Part shown: one piece after another, positions 1-6,902 of the stretch
Layout of the letters: the number at the start of each line of letters is the position of its first letter
How positions within the stretch are numbered: the first letter of the stretch is position 1
Assembly (NCBI RefSeq): GCF_003725735.1
Contig: NZ_RJTM01000094.1
Location: 1-64,000, forward strand
Origin: Sinomicrobium pectinilyticum
GTDB taxonomy: Bacteria; Bacteroidota; Bacteroidia; Flavobacteriales; Flavobacteriaceae
Reading direction: 5' to 3'
DNA: 64,000 nt
Made by a program: the position numbers and the translations under genes
The notes under the pieces: model-generated
The model's database searches: none
The model's input: the letters and a program-made list of their open reading frames with translations, nothing else
What the model was told of the DNA's origin: nothing

Positions 1-1534
1 GGTCAAAAGCAGCATAACTCGCATCGTTGGAACCGTTATAAAGCACCAACACCATACCGTCGAGAGAAGTATTTCCCGTTCCGCCGTCATAAAGTTCTAC
101 GAATTCCATAGTATCCGTTCCGGGAGTGTCGGCATCTATCTCGTTGATAAGAACGCCTGTTCTGTTGTCCTCTCCGTTGCCGTTAGCTGCCCCCGGTGTA
201 GGTGAAGCCGTACTGTAGGAAGAAGTGTTCCTTGCCCCTCCCGCTCCGTCAGGCATACGCTGAAGGGAATGGTTATCTTTATCACCTGCCCCTGCTTCAT
301 TCAGTTGAGGCTGGCCGGAATTCAGAAGCGTAAGCAATTGCGCATCATCCGCATCATCAGTATCATATACAACAGCATCAATAAGGTCTGTTGTGGTAAG
401 CGCGGTACCCTCCGGAAAGTCCGCTGCGGTACCGCTATACAATGCTACCGCATCTGCACCGTTCTGAAGGGTATTGCCCGGAAAAACAACGGATACATTG
501 GGTACATCCTCATTCCCCAAAACGAAATATCCTTCCGCATTGGTGCTGTATCCCGTAAGGTCATAAGCGGCATAACTCTGATCATTGGAGCCATTATACA
601 ATACTACCACCATACCGTCGAGGGAAGTATTTCCTGTTCCGCCGTCATAGAGCTCTATAAATTCCATTGTGTCTACCCCCGGTGTATCGGAGTCAACCTC
701 ATTGATAAGAATATTTGCGATGGGAGCCGGACTGTTGCCAAAACGGTTTTCGGCTTGCGGGCCGCCCCATATGGATGTGGCAAAAGCGGGATTGTCAATA
801 AAGGGGTTTCGGTTCCCCTGTAAATTTTCCAGTATATTATTCCGGTTTATTTCGTATTGCGAAACCGGGTCCTCGGCATTCCATTCCAGGAAAATGTCCA
901 TCATCTCATTACTGTAGACCTGCGGTCCCGTCCCTACGGCAGAAGGCAGACAGCGATTTCCGTAACGGAGGTACATATACATTACCATCCGGGCAACATC
1001 TCCTTTCCATTCATCACCCGGGTACCAGGAGTTGCTTACTTTTCTTGCATTTCCACTGGCATCGGCAAAGGGGAGATTACCTCTGTCTGCGTTAAACCCT
1101 ACATCCGAAGCCCGTAAATGATGTGCATCCGACCCGGGGCCAGAGGTTCCCAGGTTAGGGTTACCGAGTGATTTGGCAAAGACATGTTCGCGATTCCAGT
1201 CTCCCGTATTCCCTCCGTTGTTATCCTTGTCCCCGGTCCGGTCGGTCTTTATATTACCGTCATTATCGTTATAACCGTAAATCAGCAACACATTTTCCGG
1301 GTTATCCGGATCAAGGTCTGTTTGTTTCAGCGCTTCCCATACTCCGGGGGTGTAACTCAGTTCCGTGGTATGAGTTTGTGTGATCAGGGCGGCAAGTTCC
1401 GTTTTCAGGTTATTGCCCGTTTGGTTTACATCTGTCCCGTTGTAGTAAGAAGGTACCTGTGCGTACAGTCCAAGACTGTGACATACGAGGGTTACGAACA
1501 GGACAGACAATCTGGCAGCGTAGAGTTTCATCAT
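1..1534 (-). CDS. Secreted endonuclease I family nuclease with tandem lamin-tail domains (3' end outside window)
   Basis: The frame starts at a double ATG (1534 or 1531) and stays open to the left edge, giving 511 readable codons without a stop. Residues 1-26 form a signal peptide ending LGLYAQ. The endonuclease I (EndA/NucM-type) core lies at about 60-265: NREHVFAKS at 114-122 carries the catalytic histidine, followed by DAHHLRASD (136-144), RGNLPF (151-156) and WKGDVAR (176-182), all typical of this metal-dependent, non-specific DNase/RNase family. Two lamin-tail (LTD) beta-sandwich repeats follow, the first at about 274-440 and the second from about 460 to the edge. They are nearly identical over LYDGGTGNTSLDGM and repeat at DNA level with a 558-bp offset (1-154 against 559-712). 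Likely secreted for extracellular DNA scavenging. A C-terminal T9SS sorting domain would be expected past the edge but cannot be seen. Confidence 0.9.
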   Translation of the reverse strand, partial: MMKLYAARLSVLFVTLVCHSLGLYAQVPSYYNGTDVNQTGNNLKTELAALITQTHTTELSYTPGVWEALKQTDLDPDNPENVLLIYGYNDNDGNIKTDRTGDKDNNGGNTGDWNREHVFAKSLGNPNLGTSGPGSDAHHLRASDVGFNADRGNLPFADASGNARKVSNSWYPGDEWKGDVARMVMYMYLRYGNRCLPSAVGTGPQVYSNEMMDIFLEWNAEDPVSQYEINRNNILENLQGNRNPFIDNPAFATSIWGGPQAENRFGNSPAPIANILINEVDSDTPGVDTMEFIELYDGGTGNTSLDGMVVVLYNGSNDQSYAAYDLTGYSTNAEGYFVLGNEDVPNVSVVFPGNTLQNGADAVALYSGTAADFPEGTALTTTDLIDAVVYDTDDADDAQLLTLLNSGQPQLNEAGAGDKDNHSLQRMPDGAGGARNTSSYSTASPTPGAANGNGEDNRTGVLINEIDADTPGTDTMEFVELYDGGTGNTSLDGMVLVLYNGSNDASYAAFD

Positions 1535-1557
1535 ATTTAATATTTTTTTAACATTAT

Positions 1558-1565
1558 CAAAACTA
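1558..1565 (-). promoter_or_regulatory. Candidate -7 box for the endonuclease I gene
   Basis: On the minus strand this reads TAGTTTTG, an exact match to the Bacteroidota -7 consensus TANNTTTG, about 24 nt upstream of the start codon. No convincing -33 TTTG lies at the usual 19-nt distance; a TTTTG sits only about 12 nt upstream, so the call rests on the -7 element alone. Confidence 0.35.
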
Positions 1566-1916
1566 CTAATAATATCGCAAAACCCCTTGTAAAGGGGTAA
1601 GGTTTATCCTTAAAATAACATTTGCTTTACACGAGCATTTCCAGTGGTCTTACCAAGATAATCAGAAGATTGGAGTCTGGGTTTCAACGAAGCCTGTGCC
1701 TCCGGGTGCACTACTAATTATGTTCCCGTAGTCTTTCCGGTTTCCCCGGACTGTTTTATGGAGGAGGGATCTTAACCGAAGATGACACGAATACCCCCGG
1801 ACGTACCATAGACAAACTACCCGCATTAATTTTTTAAGTATCGCGGCCAAAGCTTTACGTCTAAAACCTAAACGTTAAGCCCGGAAGCCCTGATCTTTAA
1901 CCCATAGTAACAATAC
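1566..1916. other. Intergenic stretch without a supported gene
   Basis: No reading frame here looks coding. A perfect 7-bp hairpin (ACCCCTT, loop GTA, AAGGGGT) sits at 1582-1598, just upstream of the endonuclease promoter. A 62-codon frame on the minus strand (1662-1850) has no recognisable domain and no signal peptide. From about 1917 the sequence passes into a periodic array. Confidence 0.5.
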
Positions 1917-2240
1917 TTTAGCTAAAAAGGGACAGGATTTGGCCAAAACGTGGCTCCGTTTAGGTGGGTCAACCTCCCGGTTAGGTAAAAAGATGTCTTG
2001 TTTAGGCAAAATGATCTCCTTTTTAGCTAAAACGATTCTCTTTTTGGAAGATGAGGCTGGGTATTATCCTATTTCATTTAAAATTAACGATACGTTGGCT
2101 AAAATGTTCTTTGTTTTATGCAAAAACATCTATTTTTCACCTAAACAGGTCCTTATTTTGACCTAAACTCGTTATATTTTGACTAAAAACAACGATTTCA
2201 GGCCTAAACAATGCTGTTTTTATTAGCAAAAGAATCCCCT
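1917..2240. repeat. Degenerate 21-bp tandem array of a near-palindromic TTTAGCTAAAA motif
   Basis: Units start at 1917, 1938, 1959, 1980, 2001, 2022 and 2043, exactly 21 bp apart. After a phase shift of about 51 bp they resume at 2094, 2115, 2136, 2157, 2178, 2199 and 2220. Each unit has a conserved 10-11 bp core (consensus TTTRGSYAAAA) followed by about 10 variable bases. Two cores are the perfect palindrome TTTAGCTAAA (1917, 2022) and one is TTTGGCCAAA (1938), which keeps dyad symmetry through paired changes. A 21-bp pitch equals two helical turns and would put all cores on one face of the DNA. Because 21 is a multiple of 3, a 75-codon frame inside (1939-2166) reads as a heptad-like repeat; this is most likely a by-product. 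The role is unknown; arrayed binding by a dimeric DNA-binding protein is one possibility. Confidence 0.75.
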
Positions 2241-2326
2241 TTGTTTTCGGAATAGGTCACTGATAAACTCGTTTAAGGCTCAGGAATTACCAAAATAACA
2301 TCTACTTACCACACTTTCATTACCTT

Positions 2327-3301
2327 TTATGCGTTCAGCACTACCCCTTTGAACTTTTCACGATAAGCCACAGGCGTGGTCCCCGTATTCCTTTTAAACA
2401 GCTTCCGGAATGATTTTTCGTCACGGTAACCTACATCCAGCATAATCTCCATGATGCTCTTATTGGTCTGTTCCAGCATTTTTTTGGCAGCTTCCAGACG
2501 TATTTTCTGAAGGTAAACTATAGGGGTAACTCCTGTTGCCTTCTTAAACCGCCTGACCATATTGCGCCGACTGGCGGGGACTTCGTTTACTATCTCTTCA
2601 ATGGTCTGTATCTCCGGGTACATTTCGTGGATATATTGTTCGATGCCCTTTACCAGTTCATCGCCGTGGTTGCGATTGGGAGTAAACGTACCGTAACAAG
2701 CCTGTTGTTCCCGGTCCATATCTATGGCAAACATCTTGGAAATATAAATAGCGGTCTCTACCCCGCAATATTTTTTAATAAGGTGAAGCATCAGGTGAAA
2801 GCTGTTAGTAGCCCCTCCGCTGGTATAGATACCTCCGTCTTCGGTGAGTATTTCCCTGGCCTGCAGCAAAACATTCGGGAAACTGTTGGCAAAGGCTGTG
2901 GTGGCATTAATATGCGTAGTGGCTTTCTTTCCGTTCAACAACCCCGATGCGCCCAGCAGAAAAGCCCCGGTGCAAAAACTGGCGATTTCTACCCCCTGCC
3001 TGTGCTGTTCGTGCAACCATCGGATGATCTCGCGGTTTTCCCCGATCAGGGTCCTGATATCTTCCGAAGCAAAGGCTGGGATCAGTACCAGGTCCGTACA
3101 CTCTACCTCCGTCACGGGTCTTGTCGTAAATTCGCTATACCGATCTTTGTAGCGTTCATCCGCACCGTAAAGCAATTGGATATCAAAGAAAGGAGGGGCC
3201 CCCGCTTCGGTGAAATACCGGTTTACCGACTGGAAAACATCCAGCATGGCAGCCACACTCAGCAGGCGATGATGAGATGTCAATAAAATAGATAACTCCA
3301 T
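2327..3301 (-). CDS. GlxA-family transcriptional regulator (DJ-1/PfpI domain plus AraC HTH)
   Basis: The protein has 324 residues, the usual size for the GlxA/FtrA family. Residues 1-190 form a DJ-1/PfpI (class I glutamine amidotransferase-like) domain with the nucleophile-elbow cysteine at position 110 in ASFCTGAFLLG and a histidine at 130 (KKATTH). In regulators this domain usually senses a small molecule or redox state and is not catalytic. Residues about 218-318 form the AraC double helix-turn-helix (EIMLDVGYRDEKSFRKLFKR, then the TTPVAYREKF end motif). Transcribed away from the SRPBCC/tautomerase cluster, which is a plausible target given the shared 303-bp intergenic region. The effector is not evident from sequence. 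Confidence 0.92.
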   Translation of the reverse strand: MELSILLTSHHRLLSVAAMLDVFQSVNRYFTEAGAPPFFDIQLLYGADERYKDRYSEFTTRPVTEVECTDLVLIPAFASEDIRTLIGENREIIRWLHEQHRQGVEIASFCTGAFLLGASGLLNGKKATTHINATTAFANSFPNVLLQAREILTEDGGIYTSGGATNSFHLMLHLIKKYCGVETAIYISKMFAIDMDREQQACYGTFTPNRNHGDELVKGIEQYIHEMYPEIQTIEEIVNEVPASRRNMVRRFKKATGVTPIVYLQKIRLEAAKKMLEQTNKSIMEIMLDVGYRDEKSFRKLFKRNTGTTPVAYREKFKGVVLNA

Positions 3302-3604
3302 TGGGATATTTGGTTTTTATACAGATGATTCTAGTTTAAAGATATATATTCCATCTATGAAAATCCCTCTTAATTGTAGCACAAACAATTAAACAACAGG
3401 GACTTATTTTAAAAAAAATCGTGCAAAACAAGCCTTTAAAGATACAATTTTGTCCCGAATCCCCCTATAAAATGGCATTATAAACTCCTTGAAAAGAGGT
3501 GTAATCACTTAATTTAGCCCTCAAGTCACCTCATATCAATTTAAAATCATGGATGGTAAACTGTCCTGTAAACGAATAAAAAATAACCTGAACAACAATT
3601 AACC
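3302..3604. promoter_or_regulatory. Divergent intergenic region between the GlxA-type regulator and the SRPBCC operon
   Basis: This AT-rich region must hold promoters for both directions. On the plus strand TAATTTAG (3510-3517) matches TANNTTTG at seven of eight positions, with CTTG ending 18 nt upstream (3488-3491). That is a weak promoter candidate leaving an 88-nt leader before the 3605 start. No clear operator palindrome was found. Confidence 0.3.
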
Positions 3605-4033
3605 ATGGCAGACATAGAGCATATCAACTATATTAAAGCACCTGTTTCCGAAGTATATACGGCACTCGCTACCGAAAAAGGTTTATCAGAAGTATGGACA
3701 CAGAAACTGAACGTAAAACCGGAGGTAGGCTATATCAACGAATTTGATTTTGACGATGGCTACGCAACCAAAATGAAAGTGGAGCATCTGACAGAACACA
3801 GCAAGATCGTATGGAAGTGTGTGGAATCCGATCCGGAGTGGGTTGGCACTTCGGTGATATTCGATCTTACCGAAAAAGACGGTGTAACCGCCGTGGTACT
3901 GAAGCATACTGACTGGAGAAAAGTGACGGAATTCTACCGCTGGTGCAATTATAACTGGGGAATGTTCCTCCTGAGCCTGAAAGAGTATTGCGAAGACGGA
4001 AAAGGCTTACCGTTCCAGGAACGCAAATTTTAA
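3605..4033 (+). CDS. SRPBCC / AHSA1-like (START superfamily) small protein
   Basis: The protein has 142 residues, a single-domain SRPBCC (AHSA1-type) fold. It opens with HINYIKAPVSEVYTALATEKGLSEVWT, the usual first strand and helix of this superfamily, and ends with the long C-terminal helix FYRWCNYNWGMFLLSLKEYCEDG. There is no signal peptide, so it is cytoplasmic. Family members bind hydrophobic ligands in a deep pocket; the ligand here cannot be predicted. The next gene begins 13 nt downstream, so the two are probably co-transcribed. The start ATG at 3605 fits the start of the domain. Confidence 0.8.
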   Translation: MADIEHINYIKAPVSEVYTALATEKGLSEVWTQKLNVKPEVGYINEFDFDDGYATKMKVEHLTEHSKIVWKCVESDPEWVGTSVIFDLTEKDGVTAVVLKHTDWRKVTEFYRWCNYNWGMFLLSLKEYCEDGKGLPFQERKF

Positions 4034-4046
4034 AAAATCACCTGCT

Positions 4047-4382
4047 ATGCCCATAGCCCATTGTTTTGTAAAGCGACAGGATATCCCGCGGACTTTGCTG
4101 GATACTATGGTCAGGGAATGGGGCATGCGTATCGGGGTAGCAGAAAAGGATATATGTATAAACCTGGTCAGTAACTTTCTACAGGCCGGGAAGTCTTATG
4201 AGGTTATGGTAAATCTCTATCTCCCTACCCTGTGGGCCGAAGAAGATATCCTTAACATACAACAAAACCTGCTGGAAATCCTGTCGGAGAACCTCCGTGT
4301 CGGGAAGAAAGACATTTTTATTATGACTTCCATGATCCGGCCTGGCCATGTTGTAGAAGACGGACAAACTATCGGGTGGTGA
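4047..4382 (+). CDS. Tautomerase/MIF-superfamily protein
   Basis: The protein has 111 residues and begins Met-Pro-Ile. Removal of the initiator Met would expose the N-terminal proline that is the general base of 4-oxalocrotonate tautomerase/MIF-superfamily enzymes. The C-terminal segment RPGHVVEDGQTIGW resembles the conserved SGHVxENG-W end of this group. Length is that of a fused two-repeat (MIF/CHMI-like) subunit and not the 60-residue 4-OT type. Located 13 nt after the SRPBCC gene, probably in one operon, which suggests a small hydrophobic or aromatic metabolite as common substrate (inference). The substrate is unknown. Confidence 0.65.
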   Translation: MPIAHCFVKRQDIPRTLLDTMVREWGMRIGVAEKDICINLVSNFLQAGKSYEVMVNLYLPTLWAEEDILNIQQNLLEILSENLRVGKKDIFIMTSMIRPGHVVEDGQTIGW

Positions 4383-4440
4383 CCTGTAACATTTTCCTTA
4401 AAACCCGGACTAATGAGGTATATCCCAAAAAAGAATAACC

Positions 4441-4674
4441 ATGCCCGTATACAATTTTGAATCTACCGTGGAAATTTTCCGAACCAATGTCCGGGATGAA
4501 ATCATGGCTGACAAAGTGGTTTCCGTGCTGCTCGACAATTTTCCGGAAGCCACCATCAACTTCGACCTGGAAGATTGCGACCGGATATTGCGCATAGAGG
4601 ACATCCGTATAGATACGGAAAAGGTGAAGAACATTCTACATACCTATCAGATACATGTGGAACTGATCTTTTAA
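4441..4674 (+). CDS. 77-residue ferredoxin-like-fold protein, paralogue A
   Basis: A small cytoplasmic protein without signal peptide. Its alternating pattern (VEIFRTNV, helix, FPEATINFDLEDCDRILRIE, helix, IHVELIF) suggests a beta-alpha-beta-beta-alpha-beta fold like heavy-metal-associated domains, but the metal-binding CXXC is missing. It shares NFDLEDCDRILR, FxTNVxD and the overall spacing with the protein at 6559-6792, also 77 residues long, so the two are paralogues. Function is not known. It lies 58 nt after the tautomerase gene and 69 nt before the AraC regulator, so it may belong to the same transcript. Confidence 0.65.
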   Translation: MPVYNFESTVEIFRTNVRDEIMADKVVSVLLDNFPEATINFDLEDCDRILRIEDIRIDTEKVKNILHTYQIHVELIF

Positions 4675-4743
4675 AATCCTGAATAAAAAGATCAAATACT
4701 ATAAAGCCGGTATTCCCGTTGATAGGTCATACCTCTCTGCAAA

Positions 4744-5637
4744 ATGAAATACATTGAATATAAACCGCATTCGGCACTGTCGGAATATGTGGAATGTTTC
4801 TGGAGTACGGACGTGACCAACACCATCTCTCCCCGGGACATGGAATCGTTTATCCCGGACGGAAACATAGAACTGGTATTTAATTTCGGCGATCCCCATA
4901 CGGAAGTAAAAAACGGTAAAAAAGAATGTGTTAAAGATTCCCATGTTTCCGGTATTCAAAGTAAGTCTTCACATGTTGTGCTTCCAGGAAGACTTAAACA
5001 TTTCTGCGTAAGGTTTAAACCCGGCGGAGCATTCCCTTTTTTGGGTATTCCTGCTCATCTCTTTGCCAACAGTAATTATCCCCTGGATATTTTACTTGGA
5101 AAGGAGTATCTCCTTCTGGAAGAACAGATATTTGAAGCCCCGAATGATACGGACAGAATAAAAATTCTCGAAAACTTTTTACTCAACAAACTTTCCGGAA
5201 CAGACTTTGTAAGTGATTACCGGTTTGTAAAATCCTGCATAAATAGCCTGTTACTCCCCGAAAATCCTTTAAAAATAAATGATCTCGGCAAATTATACAG
5301 CACCAATTACAAAACCATCGAACGAAAATTTAAAAAGATCATAGGACTGAGCCCCTCCGAACTGCTAAAGATTAAACGGATCAATAATGCCGTCCGGCAT
5401 ATGTACCACTCGGCAAATACCTCTTTAACAGAGGTGGCCTATGCATCCGGATACTACGACCAATCTCATTTTATTCGCGAATTCAAACAGATAACCAACC
5501 TCACGCCACGGGAATTCCGGAAAAAACAATTTGCACTGGTGTGCACCACAGAACAAAACCTCCTTTCCTGTCGCACTGTTGTCGAAATTGTACAATTCCT
5601 ACAGGTTACCGATTCCTATGTTTGTCTGGAAAATTAA
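4744..5637 (+). CDS. AraC-family transcriptional regulator with DUF6597-like N-terminal domain
   Basis: The protein has 297 residues. The N-terminal about 110 residues (YKPHSALSEYVECFW, then IPDGNIELVFNFGDP) match the DUF6597-type sensing domain found in many AraC regulators of Bacteroidota. The C-terminal about 100 residues carry the two HTH motifs (INDLGKLYSTNYKTIERKFKK and TEVAYASGYYDQSHFIREFK, ending TPREFRKKQF). About 20 extra residues follow the usual end of the HTH domain. Only 13 nt separate its stop from the outer-membrane protein gene, which it may control. The effector is unknown. Confidence 0.88.
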   Translation: MKYIEYKPHSALSEYVECFWSTDVTNTISPRDMESFIPDGNIELVFNFGDPHTEVKNGKKECVKDSHVSGIQSKSSHVVLPGRLKHFCVRFKPGGAFPFLGIPAHLFANSNYPLDILLGKEYLLLEEQIFEAPNDTDRIKILENFLLNKLSGTDFVSDYRFVKSCINSLLLPENPLKINDLGKLYSTNYKTIERKFKKIIGLSPSELLKIKRINNAVRHMYHSANTSLTEVAYASGYYDQSHFIREFKQITNLTPREFRKKQFALVCTTEQNLLSCRTVVEIVQFLQVTDSYVCLEN

Positions 5638-5650
5638 AACAGGCAAATTC

Positions 5651-6514
5651 ATGAAAAAATTTATCGCGGTAGCCTTATTAACAGGTTTTAATCTTGGCTA
5701 CGCCCAGCAGGAAGATGGCTTGTCCGTCTCTTCTACCCTGCTTCCCGAAAATGCGGGAACACACATGCTTAAATCCGGCTTTTCCTTTCAGAATACCTTT
5801 CCTACGAGCAAAAAAGGGAATGCCCTGGTGATAGGTGCATCCTATACACATTCAACCTTCAGTTTCGAAAAAAGGTCTCACCCGTTTTCAACTTCCTCCC
5901 TCGAAAGATTTCACACGGCTTCCTTAAAGACAGGATGGATAAAAACATTCAATAACAGGTGGAAGTTAATGACTGTCGTGGAACCCGGTATATCTTCCAA
6001 TCTCAACGGCAATCTGCAATTCAGGGATTTTTCGCTTACCGCCTACACAGTGGCGATACTATCGGGGAAAGATCTCACCTCTTTCTTTTTATTCGGAATG
6101 GCATATGATCTGCAACTAGGATTTCCCATCGGGGTAATTTCTTATTACAAAATAATTGATAAAAAATGGTCGTATCACTTAGGTGTTCCCAGTACTTACA
6201 TCAATTACAATATAAATCGGAAGATAGCTCTTCAGCCATTTATTAAACTGGACTGGACATTAGCCAATATCACCAAAGCTATCCTCCCGGGACAGGAAAA
6301 TAAAAAAAACAGGTTATCGCATATTGCAGTAGTAGGCGGACTGGGATATCATCATCGCATAGGTAAATACTTCTCCCTGTTCGCGGAAGGGGGATATACC
6401 ATTTTCAATGAAATGCAGATCCAGAATTATAAGCTGGATGATAACGCCCTGTATAATTTTGACCTGGAAAACATGCTTTACTTCAATATCGGGTTAAAAT
6501 ATAACCTGGACTAA
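5651..6514 (+). CDS. Outer-membrane beta-barrel protein of unknown function
   Basis: The start is placed at 5651 because MKKFIAVALLTGFNLGYAQ there is a standard signal peptide; an in-frame ATG at 5531 would run back into the regulator gene. The mature protein (about 268 residues) is rich in alternating aromatic/hydrophobic strands and contains FPTSKKGNALVIGASYTHS and FFLFGMAYDLQLGFPIG. It ends FNIGLKYNLD, a strand-like end compatible with a small outer-membrane barrel. It resembles the DUF6268-type proteins of Bacteroidota, but that assignment is tentative. Coupled to the AraC gene upstream and followed after 44 nt by a 77-residue paralogue. Confidence 0.7.
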   Translation: MKKFIAVALLTGFNLGYAQQEDGLSVSSTLLPENAGTHMLKSGFSFQNTFPTSKKGNALVIGASYTHSTFSFEKRSHPFSTSSLERFHTASLKTGWIKTFNNRWKLMTVVEPGISSNLNGNLQFRDFSLTAYTVAILSGKDLTSFFLFGMAYDLQLGFPIGVISYYKIIDKKWSYHLGVPSTYINYNINRKIALQPFIKLDWTLANITKAILPGQENKKNRLSHIAVVGGLGYHHRIGKYFSLFAEGGYTIFNEMQIQNYKLDDNALYNFDLENMLYFNIGLKYNLD

Positions 6515-6558
6515 AACGCTGTTCACGACCGTTTTTCAGGCATTAACATTCTGAACAT

Positions 6559-6792
6559 ATGAAAAATAACATACGGAGCATAGTGGAGATTTTCAAGACA
6601 AATGTACAGGACGATATCGCTGCGGACAGTTGTATTCTCGCATTGTCCTATCACTTTCCCCATATCCGTTTTAACTTTGACCTGGAAGATTGTGACAGGA
6701 TACTTCGGGCGGAAGGTTACCATATCGACATCGATAAAATTATTACCATACTGAAATCCATGCATATACATTGTTGTATGTTTACAGATTGA
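6559..6792 (+). CDS. 77-residue ferredoxin-like-fold protein, paralogue B
   Basis: Paralogue of 4441-4674: same length and same order of VEIFKTNVQDDI, FPHIRFNFDLEDCDRILR, IDIDKI and a closing hydrophobic strand. The NFDLEDCDRILR block is identical in protein but differs at several third positions in DNA (for example GATTGTGACAGG against GATTGCGACCGG), so the duplication is not recent. The C-terminus is IHCCMFTD, with an adjacent Cys pair the other copy lacks. No signal peptide and no CXXC at the usual heavy-metal-domain site. Function unknown. Placed 44 nt after the outer-membrane protein gene. Confidence 0.62.
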   Translation: MKNNIRSIVEIFKTNVQDDIAADSCILALSYHFPHIRFNFDLEDCDRILRAEGYHIDIDKIITILKSMHIHCCMFTD

Positions 6793-6902
6793 ATTCTCCA
6801 AAAAAAGACAATCTGAAAACAAATTTCAAAGTGTACAGCTATAGAAATTTAAGTATATTAGTCATCATAAATTCCACAAAAACGGGAGAAACAATAAATG
6901 TT

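Noticed and set aside
269-1540. Series of plus-strand frames up to 184 codons
   Set aside because: They lie antisense to the continuous endonuclease I/LTD frame, which has clear domains and a signal peptide.
1662-1850. 62-codon minus-strand open frame
   Set aside because: No recognisable domain, unusual composition rich in Arg and Leu, and no leader or neighbour that supports it.
1939-2166. 75-codon plus-strand open frame with a heptad-like protein repeat (LGKKMSC, LGKMISF, LAKTILF)
   Set aside because: The frame exists because the DNA repeat is 21 bp, a multiple of three. It has no signal, domain or conserved start, and the repeat continues past the frame, so the DNA array is the better explanation.
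1917-2240. CRISPR array
   Set aside because: The unit is only 21 bp with a 10-11 bp degenerate core; there are no constant 25-40 bp repeats or unique spacers of fixed size, and no cas genes.
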